From contig JAMJFZ010001777.1 of the NCBI GenBank assembly GCA_026225945.1, forward strand, positions 1 through 64,000: DNA of 64,000 bases. Reading direction: 5' to 3'. Shown here in pieces: positions 32,820 through 44,477 of this stretch (within the stretch, counting starts at the first letter, position 1; each line of letters begins with the position of its first letter). Made by a program: the position numbers and the translations under genes. Origin of the DNA: Cricetomys ansorgei. Lineage: Eukaryota > Chordata > Mammalia > Rodentia > Nesomyidae. The notes beneath the pieces are model-generated. The model was not told the origin of the DNA, did not search any database, and saw only the letters and a program-made list of their open reading frames with translations.

Positions 32820-32986
32820 CTGGGTGGTCGTGGTGCATGCCTTTAATCCCAGCACTTGAGAGGCAGAGATAGGCAGATCTCTGTGAAGCCAGCCTGGTCT
32901 ACAGAGTGAGTTCCAGCAAGCCAGAGTTACAACAGAGAAAACCTGTCTTGAATCCCCTCAACCACCTCCCCCCCCAAAAAAAAAAT
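32820..32986 (+). repeat. B1 SINE, full length
   Basis: 'gctgggtggtcgtggtgcat', 'gcctttaatcccagcacttg', 'agaggcagagataggcagat', 'cagcctggtctacagagtga' and 'gttccagcaagcc' are followed by an A-tail (32977-32986). It lacks the insertion typical of hamster B1 subfamilies. Confidence 0.96.
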
Positions 32987-33585
32987 CATGGTTCTTCTGA
33001 CATTTATCAAAAACTTTAAACTTTTATCAAGCACCTCTAACTCTTATAATTCTGTCACAGGGGGTAAAATATAATCTTAGCTCATTTAGCATTTTACGTG
33101 CCTAGATTTCTCCTGCTGAGTTACCTGGAGTCCCAGCTCTCAGAAGCAATAATTTAACAGTCGGTTAAGGATTAAGCAGTTTATACGCAGATTTTAAGAG
33201 AGCCATCCATTTGTGGCTCTCTTCTCTCTGGGATTTCATCTCTCAGTTTTAACCATGCTAATAGCAACATCAACCTCTACATTCAGACTCGTGTAATCAT
33301 ATGGAATGACTTACAGCTCACTGGGACTGGAGATAGCCCCAGCGGGAAAAACTAAGCATGGATTTTACATTTTGGGTTTTTTCTCAGGGATCGTATCTTC
33401 CCTTGTTTGGTCTGCTTTTGATTACGTACTCTTTAATACTTTCAAACAGTTGTTTTTAATATTCTTTGGGAATGTTAGCCCAATATAAGATACCCTGTCA
33501 TTACAGGAACTTGGGACCTCTCTATTGAATATGAATGAGTTCTAAAACCTTACCTTGGCTTTCAATATCCTTTAGAAATATTCTT
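32987..33585. other. Unassigned non-coding stretch
   Basis: No repeat or gene recognised. Confidence 0.5.
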
Positions 33586-34073
33586 TGTGATGGTTAATTT
33601 TATGTGTCAACTTGAATAGGCTATGAGATACCTAGAGAGCTCAGAGGGCTGGTAAAACAATGTTTCTGGCTGCCTCTGTGAGGATGTTTCTGGAAAAGAT
33701 TAGCAGTTGAATCAGCAGATGGAGTGAATATCACCGTTATCAACATGGTCAGGTATGGTCCAGTACACCAAGGGCAAAGTAGAACAAAAGCTGGAAGGAA
33801 ATCATGCTTGCTCGTTCTGGTCCACTTGGGATATCTGCCTTTTACCGCCCTGAGAAATAGATGTAGATTCCACAGGACCCAGATGAGGACTTTAACACCA
33901 TTGGCTCCCTAAATTCTCAGGTTTTTGGGTTTGTACCAGAATCAGACCACCAGGTTTCCTGGGCTTCCAGCTTTGTGGACATTGTTGGATTTTTCAGACT
34001 CCGTAAGTTTCTTAGCCAATCCCTTACAATAAATGTCTAAGATCCGTATACTAATCCTACTGGCTCCATTAGT
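33586..34073 (+). mobile_element. MLT2-like ERVL LTR
   Basis: The start 'tgtgatggttaattttatgt', 'gtcaacttgaataggctatg' is the MLT2 signature. It continues with 'gaggatgtttctggaaaaga' and 'tcttagccaatcccttacaa', then 'taaatgtctaag' as the degenerate poly-A signal region. The 3' end is truncated. Ancient mammal-wide insertion. Confidence 0.75.
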
Positions 34074-34145
34074 TAACTCAGTCTTAACCTTCCTTTTTAA
34101 CTTTGTCTTCCACTTCTTTCCTTTTATTTTCAGAAAAATAATCTG

Positions 34146-34352
34146 TGATTTATTTGTATTTATGTGCACGCATGTGCTTTCTTGTCTGTGCTCTCACCAT
34201 TTGTATACAGGTGTCCGAGGAAGCCAGAAGATGGTGTTGGGTCCCCTGGATGTGAGGTTACAGATGGTGGTGAGTCACCCAAGTTCAGCCCCTGACTCTG
34301 GATCTTCTACAAGAGCAGTGAGTGCTCTTAACCACTGAGCCATCCCTCCAGT
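34146..34352 (-). repeat. B3/B2-class SINE
   Basis: The plus strand shows 'ggaagccagaagatggtgtt', 'gggtcccctggatgtgaggt' and 'gagtgctcttaaccactgag', then 'ccatccctccagtt', the complement of the tRNA-like head. Confidence 0.9.
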
Positions 34353-34506
34353 TTCCTCCATTTCTGTCTTATGCGTTCCCACATCCTGTCAGTTTGCTAT
34401 ATCTGGTGTTCCTCCAAACTTTGTATCTGTGCCTTTAATTTTGTTTCTTATGTTTCTCAAGAATGTGCAGAGTCTTTAGGAGCTTCTTTATTTCATTTTT
34501 ATTTTT

Positions 34507-34612
34507 TGCATGTGTGTGTGTATGTATGTGTGTGACATATATATATATATATATATAAATATATACATATATGTGTGTGTGTGTGCATGTATATATATGC
34601 ACATGTGTATGG
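34507..34612. repeat. TG/TATA/TG compound microsatellite
   Basis: TGTG, then alternating ATAT (34537-34569), then GTGTGT and ATATAT units. It lies at the 3' tail of the following minus-strand SINE. Confidence 0.93.
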
Positions 34613-34828
34613 GGAGAAGAGATAGATATTGGGTGCCTCTCCCAGTCTCTCTCCTTTATTGAGACAGGTCTTTCACTTGAACCCAAGGCTTGACAATTCG
34701 GCTAGTCTAGCTAGCAATCGCTCTCCAGGGATCTCTACCTGGAAGGTGAAGACTGAAGATCCAAACTCCAGTCTTCATGCTTGAATGGGAAGTGCTTTTA
34801 CTTGCTGAATCGTCTCCCTAGACCTTAT
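34613..34828 (-). repeat. RSINE1/B4-like SINE
   Basis: The plus strand shows 'tattgagacaggtctttcac', 'ccaaggcttgacaattcggc', 'tccaaactccagtcttcatg' and 'tacttgctgaatcgtctccc', then 'tagacc': a minus-strand B4 with the head on the right. Confidence 0.75.
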
Positions 34829-35744
34829 GAACTCATTTTAACATCTCTCTTCCTCCTCTTCTATTATAAACTTGAGAGGCAAAGATCAAAGCATCTCCTT
34901 GGTAATTAATAAAATTAGTTGCAGAAAGACTTGCTAAGGATTTTCTCTTACATGGCAGGAAAAAAAAGAAGAACTGAATGTGAAATCTGCTCTTAACTCA
35001 CTATTTGTCTGTGAGAAGAGCAATGAGTATGAGAGTAGGCAGTAGTGGTACTACAGATGAAGGTCCTCCAAAGGGAGACACAAAGAAAGCGTAAACTCTA
35101 CCCCAGCACACAGGACAAGTATTAAATGGGTCCCAATACCGACGTATTGTTTTTGCACACCTTTACTATGCTCTTCTGCACGGATGTAATCGCTCATTGC
35201 CACAAATGTGTGTTTTACTTTATTAAATATTATAGTATTTATATATCATGTAAGCATTTTTCCCAAGGATCCCCTTAGAGTCAAAGGCTGGTTAATGTTG
35301 TTCATATTTAGTATTCCTCAAGTACTCGTATAGTGATTGATAAGTGGTCAGCCTTCAATGTATAGTCACAACACGAGGGAACGAATAAACGGAATGATCC
35401 GTTGAAAATGTGGGTGGCCTATTTTAAGTAAAATCAAGCCAAGAGTGATGCAATAATTTAAAATAGAACGAGCAGCTGCCAAGGGAATGAAAGTATAGAT
35501 TTTTGTTTAACGTAGCTAATTGTTTCTCACCGCAGAAGGTGGTAATGACGTCACCTCATGACCACTGTGTGAGAGACTTAGCAGGTTTCAGGGAGCTGAA
35601 CACCTTCTGGGAACCCGAGACCAGCTTCTTGGGGGTTCTAACCTCCTGACTCACACGAGATGGTAGAACGGTGGGAGTGGACTAAGAAGGGAAAGTTGAA
35701 TTTCTCTTGAAGGAGACGTAAGACTTTCTTGATCTTCTGTCAGA
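34829..35744. other. Unassigned stretch containing a perfect CRE
   Basis: No repeat or gene recognised, which may mean single-copy sequence. See the CRE palindrome at 35546. Confidence 0.5.
35546..35553. promoter_or_regulatory. CRE-like palindrome TGACGTCA
   Basis: A perfect TGACGTCA lies at 35546-35553, the consensus site for CREB/ATF proteins. It has no CpG island or other promoter feature around it. A given 8-mer is expected about once per 64 kb by chance in equal-composition DNA, though CpG-containing 8-mers are rarer in mammals. Confidence 0.25.
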
Positions 35745-36150
35745 CTCTGAAGTTATAGTTTGGATGCTGGATGTTGAAGGTTATATCTCCACGGTGCTGT
35801 GTTTGGAGGTTTGAGATGTTTTAAGGACAGGGGCTAATGAAGGCCCTTAGTGAGTAATGGGCATACCTTCAAAGAGGCCCGTGGAATACCATGCCCCTTT
35901 TTCTTCCTCAAGGTCAGGGAACTCTGAAACCATGAGCCAGGGCTGGGGGTGGTAGAGTCTGTCTGCAATCCCAGCATTTGAGAGGCTGATGCGAGAGGAT
36001 CATTCTAAGCTGGAGGCCAGCCTGAGCTACAAAGTGAGACCCTGTCTCAAGAGCCAAACTAAAAGCCATGAGCCAAAATAGACCTTTTCTCTTTACAAAT
36101 TAGTTACTTCAAGGGTTTTGCTATAGTGGTACAATAAAGACCAGGGCATC
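35745..36150 (+). mobile_element. MaLR-like LTR split by a B1
   Basis: The left part begins 'tatagtttggatgctggatg'. The right part, after the B1, is 'aatagaccttttctctttac' then 'aaattagttacttcaagggt', like the MaLR end 'aaacctctttcctttataaattacccagt'. The two parts join sensibly if the B1 is removed. Confidence 0.6.
35940..36065 (+). repeat. B1-type SINE nested in a MaLR LTR
   Basis: 'tctgcaatcccagcatttga', 'gaggctgatgcgagaggatc', 'ggccagcctgagctacaaag' and 'tgagaccctgtctc'. Perfect 10-bp target duplications ccatgagcca flank it (35930-35939 and 36066-36075). Confidence 0.92.
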
Positions 36151-36566
36151 TTTGTTTAAGAAATAGTTATTTCTCTTTATCATAATCTTCAGTACTATCA
36201 AAGAACCCAGTGGGAAGAAAATTATTAATCAAAAAGTACTTTTTGTATTTTATTGAAACAGAATTGGTCCATGCTGTGTGCCTACAAAACATTTTCAGGA
36301 ATTTAAAAGATTGAATTGAAGTCCTCATTTAGTACTTGTCAGGGAAGAATCTTGTGCCAAGTTCATGTTTGCAGTTTCTCTTTTGTTTGTGTTACAAAGT
36401 TCTATATAAGGGAGCACAAAATAAGAAAACAGTGTTCTCTAATCTCACTACCAGCTACAGCCAAAGTTGATGTTTGGGCATTTTGCTACCGCTCTTTTTT
36501 ATGTTCCTGTGTGTATCTGGTGATACATACATAAATATATTATACAAATTAAGAAAAATATAATTC
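36151..36566. other. Unassigned non-coding stretch
   Basis: AT-rich. No repeat or gene recognised. Confidence 0.5.
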
Positions 36567-36617
36567 ATATTTTCTCTCTCTCTGTCTCTCTGTCTGTCTC
36601 TCTGTCTCTCTCTCTCC
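36567..36617. repeat. (TC)n/(TCTG)n microsatellite
   Basis: Interrupted TC repeats with TCTG variants. Confidence 0.95.
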
Positions 36618-36663
36618 ACGCAAAAGCCAGAGGTAGATAGTAGGCATCTTCCTCAGCTACTAT

Positions 36664-36937
36664 CAATTTTATATTTTGAGACAAGGTCTCTTACTGAACC
36701 TGGAGTCCACTGATGGGCTAGGCTGGCCGCTTGAGGGACAGCCATCTATCTCTGTCTTGGGTGGTAGTGTCACAGGACCAATGAGCCAGTGTTATCGTAG
36801 CACTATTGTGCCTTCTGTCACAAGTTTGTGCTGCTGTGCCTGGCTTTTTCTCACATGGGTGATGGAGATGCAACTCAGGTATTCACGCTTTCAGGGCAAG
36901 CAGCTGATTGACTGAGCCACTTCCCCAGCCCTGAGCT
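36664..36937 (-). repeat. RSINE1/B4-like SINE
   Basis: 'ttttgagacaaggtctctta', 'ctgaacctggagtccactga', 'tgggctaggctggccgcttg' and 'gattgactgagccacttccc', then 'cagccc': a minus-strand B4 with its tRNA/ID-like head on the right. Confidence 0.82.
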
Positions 36938-39140
36938 TTCTTTTTTGATGACCTTGACAACTCGGGGGTGCTGTGTGGGTGTTTTGGGGGATGTCTATCA
37001 ACTGAGGTGTGTCTGGCGTTTTTCTCTTGGTTGTACTGGGGCTATGGAGTCGGTGAATTCACAGAAGCAAAGTGCCCTTCTCACTCCGTCCCAGCAGAAG
37101 CAAACCGCCAACACACATTACTGTGACATCGACTCAGCATCTGGCTGAGATAGCGCTTGCCCAGCACCTCCTCAAGAAAGTTATTTGTTTCTGCCTTTCT
37201 ATAGTGTGCCTTTTGGAAGGAAGTCCCAGGTGGAGCCCACATTTAAGGGGTAGGAAGGTTCCATTCCCTGAAGTGATGGGTAACTGCATAAATAATTCGG
37301 AATTCTTTATTGTGAACAATTTGCCTTCTGTCTGACACATTCTCCTACCTATTTCTCGAAATATTTATTTATATCGGCATAAACTCAAAGATACTTATTT
37401 AGTGTGTTGGGTATAATTGGATGTTTTTGTTACTTTGCTTTGTTCAAGCTGCTCCGCTCGTGTCCTTAGGACCTCCTCAGCGGGTGGAGATATTTGGTGT
37501 CCTCTCTACTAGCCTCCATGGTGGCCTTTCTTCCGAATTTCCTTTCTTTCTGTCACTACACATTCCCCAGACTTACCAGGTACCTCTCTTGCTCCAGACC
37601 TAAAATCAGCCATTTATCCAAAGAACTCTGTTTTTTTACACTGAAGGGCACTATCAGAAATCAAAACCTGGGTCCTGGGAGTGCTTATTACTACATGAAC
37701 GTTGTTGGTTTTAGGCTCTCCCTCTCAGCTAACAGGGCAAGGAAATATGCATGTGTGTATGTAAACATGTGTCTAATTATTTATTCCTGTGTATTTATCT
37801 GCACTGATAATAAACTAAACATGAGTTCATGCTGATGTCCCAACTCTAATCCAGTAAATCCTACAAGAATCATTCTTAGACCTCTTCCCTTGCTCGCCTG
37901 TAAACTCCCACTCAAAGCAGAAGAAACCCAGTGCTCGCCATCTGCCGTCCATTTCTTAATTACTTAGCTCTAGCTTACACATAGAGTGGTTCCGAATTGT
38001 CAGCCCCGATCTCGTGGGAAGCAGCTTTACCGATCAGAGCACAGAGCTTAGGGGCAGCCTTAGCTGCAGGTTCGACTCCTTGTTAATACCATTTCGTTCA
38101 ACACTTTCACCCTCACCCTCCTCAGTGAAGTAAATCTGAACATTTCTAATGTAGATGGATTCTTTTGGTCTCATCTGCAGTCCATCCTCTGAACACCCGA
38201 GAGTGAGCTTTTATACGCACACACATTAAATTTCAGTCTGTACTGAAGTTCTATGGGGCTTGATAAATGGATAATGCCACGTAACTACTGTCACATGGTC
38301 ATGCAGAATACTTCAAATAATAGAAAAATACCACCTTAAAACACAGTTCCCCACACTACAACTGCACCCACTCAACCACTGGCCTTCTTCAAGACCACGG
38401 CAAGCATTTATTTGATGTCTTTCTGGTTATTTTTTCCCTGATAGTGTCATTAAAAACAGTACCATTGATTATGCAGCCCTTTTCCAATGGGCTAATTTCA
38501 CTGAGAAATTTGCATTCAAGAGTCATCTGTGTTTTTTCACAACTTGTGTAGCACATTCCTTTTGATTCCTCAGTGGTATTCCATTGTTAGGGTGGGGCAC
38601 AGTTCATCCACAGCTTCTGGTTTGGGGAAGATACAAATAAAATTGTTCCACTTACTTCCATTTGGTTGTTAGTGTTGAATTATATTTTCTGATGGACTGA
38701 GCAACCACTTAGGCATCTGGTTGTGAGGTCCTAGGATAAGACTAGCTTTGAAGGAACTGTTGTCTTCCAAGATGGATGTACTATATTTCATTCCCAGAGG
38801 TGATGGGCAAGTGAGCATCCTTGCTGCTTAGCATCCCTGCCAACAACTGACATTATTCGTTCTTGGATTCCAGTTATCCCAATGGGAGCGCAGCTGCAGC
38901 CCGTCATTCTATCTTCCTTCCCCGATGACAAATGACACGGGACACCTTTTCATTTAGATTTATTTCATCCAAATCACTTCTGCATTGTGTATTCAGATAT
39001 TCGCTTATCCTCAAATCATCTTCTGAACTTTACCACATTTTAAAATATATTTTCAAATGTTTCCTACATCTAGTATGTGATCCATAAATATTTCGTCTTT
39101 TGCCCTCTTCAGTCTCTCTTGCAGCTTTTGTTCTGCAATT
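36938..39140 (-). mobile_element. Ancient L1M LINE, ~2.2 kb of 3' sequence
   Basis: 38440-39075 matches the complement of the L1 ORF2 end and start of the 3' UTR: 'cagtggtattccattgttag', 'catccctgccaacaactgac' and 'gggacaccttttcatttaga'. 36938-37850 matches L1M 3' UTR: 'gtgtgtctggcgtttttctc', 'gtgccttttggaaggaagtc', 'aatcagccatttatccaaag', 'aactaaacatgagttcatgc' and 'tgatgtcccaactctaatcc'. Order and strand fit a single minus-strand element. It has no open reading frame. Confidence 0.65.
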
Positions 39141-39185
39141 TCCTCCACTCGAGGGCATCTCTCTTACTTCTCTTTCTAGCGTTCT

Positions 39186-39362
39186 TTTTAAGATTTATTC
39201 TTAATAATGCATATTCATGTGTGGGTATGTGCACAAGTGTGTCAGATCCTCTGAAGCTAGAGTTACAGGCAGTTGTGAACTTGATGTAAGTTCTGGGCAC
39301 CAAACTCAAGTCCTCTAGAGGAGCAGCAATCACTTCTAACCACTGAACCATCTCTCCAGTCC
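39186..39362 (-). repeat. B3/B2-class SINE
   Basis: The plus strand shows 'agatcctctgaagctagagt', 'tacaggcagttgtgaacttg', 'aagtcctctagaggagcagc' and 'ctaaccactgaaccatctct', then 'ccagtcccc'. Confidence 0.92.
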
Positions 39363-39540
39363 CCATATCTTCTTCTATACATTACTGTTTGAGAACTATC
39401 AATTATTCTATCTGTGAATGGACTATATAAAATAGTATTATTTTGGATAAGCATGGAGGTGTTTTCCAACTTTCCTTTCCTCCTGAAAGCAAAACAGTGA
39501 TAGATATTCTTATAAATGAACATTTTTTATAGCTATTAAC

Positions 39541-39722
39541 TTAGGATAGATTACTTACTGCTCTTGTGAAGGACCCAGGTTCGGCCCTCAGCACTCACAT
39601 GGCGGTTCACATCTGTGCGCAACTCCAGAGTCCTAGAAGCCCCTCTTTGACCTCTATGTGCTCCTGCATGTATGTGAGACATAAACTCATGCAAACATAA
39701 ACACGTAAAATAAACCCTATTT
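39541..39722 (+). repeat. B3/B2-class SINE, head truncated
   Basis: 'cttactgctcttgtgaagga', 'cccaggttcggccctcagca', 'ctcacatggcggttcacatc' and 'aactccagagtcctagaagc', with an A-rich end 'aaaataaaccc'. Opposite in direction to the neighbouring SINE at 39186. Confidence 0.88.
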
Positions 39723-39984
39723 CGAAAGGCATCAATCTTTTCAAGACTTCAGTGCTGCTTCAAAGTGAAGGTATTTCATGAGGCAATTTGCATAGTGCAT
39801 GCTAAGCTACTTAGATGGTCAAGTTATTTGGAAGCTTTTGGGGTTTATTGTATTCCTATGACAACTGATCTTAGACCTACTTAAAACAAAATCTAGTCTT
39901 TGAGGATATATTCATGTATTCAGTGAAATAAGATCATGTCCAACCCCATCCCCAACCCTCCAATTCTCCCTGGATCTCTCCTAG

Positions 39985-40100
39985 CCCTAGCTGGCCTGGA
40001 ACTTACTCTGTAGACCAGACTGGCCTTAAACTTACGGAGATCCAACTGCTTCTGCCTCCTGAGTGCTGTGATTAAAGGCACACACTACCACGCTTGTCCT
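39985..40100 (-). repeat. B1 SINE, truncated
   Basis: 'agctggcctggaacttactc', 'tgtagaccagactggcctta' and 'tgctgtgattaaaggcacac'. The A-tail end is replaced by unrelated C-rich sequence. Confidence 0.9.
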
Positions 40101-41614
40101 AGAAGCTACTTTTTAGTGTTTGTGCCTATCTGAATTTTTAAACACCTCAAACTGAGCTACCTAAAAAAAAAAATACAGCGTATGGAGACAAGATTGGCTT
40201 TAAACTTCTCTAACGTCCTCTAGGAGCTGTTAGAAAACAGGCTTGGGCATCCCCCTCTAGCTGCTGTTCATCCAGTGTTGCCTAAGAGCTTCTGCACTGG
40301 AACAGCACCTACTCAGACTAAGGAGCAGAGAGAGAAGCTGCAGCAAGCAACGGGCTCACTGGTTTGGCATTTCCCTTAGTGTTTTAGGTTTCATTTCCTG
40401 TGGCCAAGATGCTGAGGCTGGCCTTTGGCCTACAGTCGTTTTGACAAACATGTAGGCTGTTAGTCAAAAGAACTCTGTCTCCTTAAGAATGCATTGCGAC
40501 ACGTTTAAGTCCAAGTCATGTCAGTTGCAGCAGATCTTGCGCTTTAACGAGAACCTTGGATATCTGGGAGAATAAACCAGTCATAACTTTATGGGCCTTT
40601 TAGGGAAAGCTGCTGCTGTACTTCCTGCTCTTGGAGCTGGGGAATGTACAGCAGTGCTGGGAGCCAAGAATATAAACAGCCAGAACAATATGTTCAGCAT
40701 TTAGGAAATACGGCTAGACCAGCAAACACAAATGACTGAACCGGCCCTACAGCCAAAGGCATTTTCTCTGCACATTTACCCCCCACTTCAGCGATGGCGG
40801 CCCTAGTGCTTTACGCAGCTCTTGTGTCTGTGCAGTGGTGAGCATTTCTTTGGACTTTGCTTCTATTGATCTTGAGTCTTCCACTTGGTTATGGTTATTT
40901 AAGGTAGGGAATCGTGACGTGTCTAAATGACTCTGTAAATCCTTCCATTCCACATGAAGGCCCACGAGCCAGGGGGGAAAAATCACTAGGGAGACCGTGT
41001 AAACACTGAGCAGAACTGAACAAGGAAGTGTCATAAGTTTGAGAATCAAAGCCATGCTAAACCTTTGGATCCTGAGAACTTTTCCTGCTTCCCATGTGTC
41101 ACCTGCTGTTTTAGATAAGAACAGGAGACCACAGAAACAGACTTCTCAAGCTCGAATTAGCAGTTTTATTTGTTTTGGGGGCACTGTTCAAGTGTCACTG
41201 GCAAGAACAGAGAAATGTTCTTTATGCTCTTAATAGCTAGATTAAGTGGTCACTTCTAGGTAATCTGTTATTGCTATGATCTTGGCCGACATTCAGTCTG
41301 TTGGAGAATTTTCAAAGCCCCTATACCAAGAGGGTATAGAAGCCGGGCAGTATAGTGAGGATATTTATTAAAGAAGCAGCCTGAGCTTCTCTCATCTGTC
41401 ACCAATGGAATAGTAACTGTGTGAGCTTGTGGGTTTAATCTGCTTTACTATAGCAGCCACTTTTCTGAGTGCATCTCATAATATCCGGTTGTAAATCTCA
41501 CATATACCAAACAAAATTTATTTTAAAATAACTAAACAGGGTACTCCAGCCTCTCTCTCTTTCAGCCCCCGTGACTAGAGGGAGTGGGGGTAGGTTCACT
41601 CTCACTTGATAAAA
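40101..41614. other. Unassigned non-coding stretch
   Basis: No repeat family recognised. ORFs of 102 (40747-41055, minus) and 64 codons have no recognisable features. It may be single-copy sequence. Confidence 0.5.
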
Positions 41615-41800
41615 CACCTACTGTTTCCCAGACATTTTATATAGTATCATTTCAAGTGACTTGGTTCCAGGGCAACTCAGCAAGGCAGATATCATTAGTC
41701 CCATTTTATAGACAGGAAAAACATGGGGCTAAAAAAAGGTAACATTTACAGTCTCTGAGCTATAGGTAGCGTCTGTAGCCAAGTCTAGCTGGCTATGTGG
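41615..41800 (+). repeat. MIR/L2-type ancient repeat
   Basis: 'tagtcccattttatagacag', then 'gaaaaacatggggcta' and 'aaaggtaacatttacagtct', mirror the conserved 'tccccattttacagatgagg', 'aaactgaggc' and 'gtaacttgcccaaggtc' order. Confidence 0.6.
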
Positions 41801-42734
41801 AACCTGTTTGGTAGTTCCTTGTCTCCCTCACATGTAGTCTCTTTGCCCTACAATTAGGGCAGACTGTTGCCAGGTAAGCTGGAGATCATGGCTGTCAAGG
41901 TGTGTTAAAGGGGCAAAAACCTGTGGAAAGCCAAATCTGCAAAACTCTGTAAAGCAGTAACAACCACAGCTCCCAGGCCCAGGAAGTACCAAAGTGGTCT
42001 CAGACAGAGCCAGAGAAGAGAGGCAGCCCAATACCCAGTAATTACTCTCTTTTCCCTACAATGCAAATGAGAACTTGGATTCCACACAAGTTGTTGTAGT
42101 TGCAACCCAACAAGCTTTGGAGATCTGTGCTTCTCTTCAGATGGGAAGGGATATTTGAGAATGAAGTAGAAGGCAAGACAATGCACGCCATCTTTAGGCA
42201 AAGGAGGGTTCAAAGGAAACATAGCCCAGTAGGTAAAAGAGAAGTGATTCCTACTTTTCATAAGGATCTATGTAAATTTTTGGACAGGCAGTGCTTAATG
42301 TCCCGTTTTTAAATTAATTTCTCCCTTCTGTCAGCAGCACCAGAATAATTGCAGTCACTGAAATGACCCCTTGCCGTGCCATACAAAGAGGCGGCGGAGG
42401 GAAGAGTGGGAAGAACTCCATGTGCAGAGGAAAGGGGGGAGACTTAATGCAATGTGTATCCCTCTAAATTGCAAAAATAATTACCTTCAGGGTGGTAAGA
42501 CAGCCAGACTGTGTCACTAGATTATTAGAACGTTGACTTGTTGCTCCAAATCCTCTCTGTTTTCTGCGTTTTTATATATTTGTAGAGAAATGAGGTTTCG
42601 GTTAAATCTTTGTTACTCTTTCCCTGGAGCAAAAATTGTGAGCAAGGCAAAGGCTCAGAACAAATCTTATTTCTGGACACTGCCTTTCTTCCAGGGCATC
42701 TTTTCCAAAACACCACTTATCTTTGCGGACCGTG
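41801..42734. other. Unassigned non-coding stretch
   Basis: No repeat or gene recognised. The 118-codon minus-strand ORF (41905-42261) overlaps others in competing frames. Confidence 0.45.
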
Positions 42735-42880
42735 GGGTCGCATCATACGATAGATCATTAACCTCCATTTATGGATCACCTCCGCATCCTTTACCATCAG
42801 GGCTGCAAAGACAAATGATAACCCTGTGTGCCCCCAGGAATCTCATGTTTAGTGGAGAAGAGAGACGGCTGAATGAATAG
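42735..42880 (+). repeat. Possible L2-like fragment
   Basis: 'agggctgcaaagacaaatga', 'taaccctgtgtgcccccagg', 'aatctcatgtttagtggaga' and 'agagagacggctgaatgaat' follow the L2 module loosely. Confidence 0.4.
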
Positions 42881-43615
42881 TCACTCCATAAAAGTTTAAT
42901 AGTTGAAGGCTACACAAAACTGGGTGAGCACATTCGGTGTCTTCCAGGCAAAGAAAATGTCTCATGTTTTCTGTTGGAAAGCAAATTCTCCTTGTTAAGA
43001 GAAATAAGTTGGCACCATTCAAATGATCATCCCTGTATTAATCAGTCTGTAGCTGTCAGAGCCCTGTAGCTAGAATGGCTTTAATCCCCTGCTACTAAAA
43101 TCTACTGACACATAGCCAAGCCCAATATAATACAATCCTATGGGGGAAATATCACATTCTTCTGGGTATGTAAATTTAAAAACTCCATACTTGGATTCTA
43201 TAACATTTTCACTGCATAACAATTTGGGGGAAGTCACATCCAGCCACATACTTATAAGGTGTCCCATGGCAACCTGGAAAGGTGGCTTTGGTCTCACACA
43301 ACTAAACTTGAGAGTGAGTCCTGGCTTATCTGATGTTTAGAAGATGCAAGACCAGCAACAATTTACCAGCTTCCTTTTCATTATTAAATCAAACCCTCCT
43401 GTGGTCCTGCATGGGCTCTTGTGGAGCAGGTGAGTTGGTGTCTCACACTTGGTGCTATGGATGCAGTAGATGTTGCTCACTTTGATGTTTTCCTCTGAGC
43501 TTTATGAAACATGTCTTGCACATGTTCAAGGTGGAGTGGCTCAGTAGAAATACACAGGTTAGGCAACAGTTGGCTTCTCTCTATCTTGAGCATCTATTCT
43601 GCCTTCCTGGTTCTC
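42881..43615. other. Unassigned non-coding stretch
   Basis: No repeat or gene recognised. Confidence 0.5.
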
Positions 43616-43976
43616 TGTTACTTTTCTATTACTTTGAAGAGACATCATGACCAAGGCAATCTACAGAAGAGAGAGTTTATTGTGGCTTAAGTTCCAGAGA
43701 GTGAGTCCGTGACCATCATAATGGGGAGGTTGGCAGCAGACAGGAAGGCATGGTGTAGGAGCAGTAGCTGAGAACTTATATCCTTATCAGCAGGAAGGAG
43801 GCAGAGAGAGCTAACTGGGAATGGCTGAGCTTTAGAAACTTTAAAGTCCACCCCCAGTGGCACACCTCCTCCAATGAATACACTCCTCCTAATCCTTCCC
43901 AAACAGTTCCAAAAGTGGTAACCCAGGAATCAAACATATGAGCCTAGAGGGGCCATTCTCATTCAAACTGACACAA
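43616..43976 (-). mobile_element. Rodent MaLR/RMER-like repeat
   Basis: The plus strand shows 'gttacttttctattactttg', 'aagagacatcatgaccaagg', 'ggcatggtgtaggagcagta', 'agtggcacacctcctccaat' and 'aaacatatgagcctagaggg', then 'gccattctcattcaaactga'. This is a near-complete copy of a very common rodent repeat, also present at 48571 (same strand) and, in the other direction, at 53018 and 63312. Confidence 0.8.
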
Positions 43977-44279
43977 ATGCCCTGAACATTATTGCTACCT
44001 CTAATTTGTTTTCTTTTTTGACTGGATTCTGTCTGTGAGTTCATTGATTCATGGAACATTTGCGTTATCTGAGGTGAAGCTCAGAGGTGACTCTGTGTGG
44101 TATCTCCCAGACCCCCTCCTTTATCTGTTTCCATCTGCTGGTGTGCAGGACCAGATTAATTTGTACACAGACTGGTAGAGAAGTAAGAGGTTGGAAGGAG
44201 AACATAGTATCTACCCTTGTTTTGATATGCTGAATTGGTAGCTTTACAATTATCTGGGGACTAAAAAACTATGTATTTT
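43977..44279. other. Unassigned non-coding stretch
   Basis: About 300 bases between repeats with nothing recognised. Confidence 0.5.
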
Positions 44280-44477
44280 TTAATATTTTTAATGTCTCTT
44301 TATTTTAATTTTAAATGCATTGGTGTTTTGCCTACATGTATGTCTGTGTGAGGGTGTCGGAGCCCCTGGAACTGGAGTTATAGGTAGGTGTGAGCTGCCA
44401 TTGAGTTCTGGGAATTAAACTTGTTCTCTGGAAGAACAGCCAGTGCTCTTAACCATTGAGTCATCTTTCCAGTCCCC
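44280..44477 (-). repeat. B3/B2-class SINE
   Basis: 'gcattggtgttttgcctaca', 'tgtatgtctgtgtgagggtg', 'gagcccctggaactggagtt', 'ccagtgctcttaaccattga' and 'gtcatctttccagtcccc'. Full-length and moderately diverged. Confidence 0.93.
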
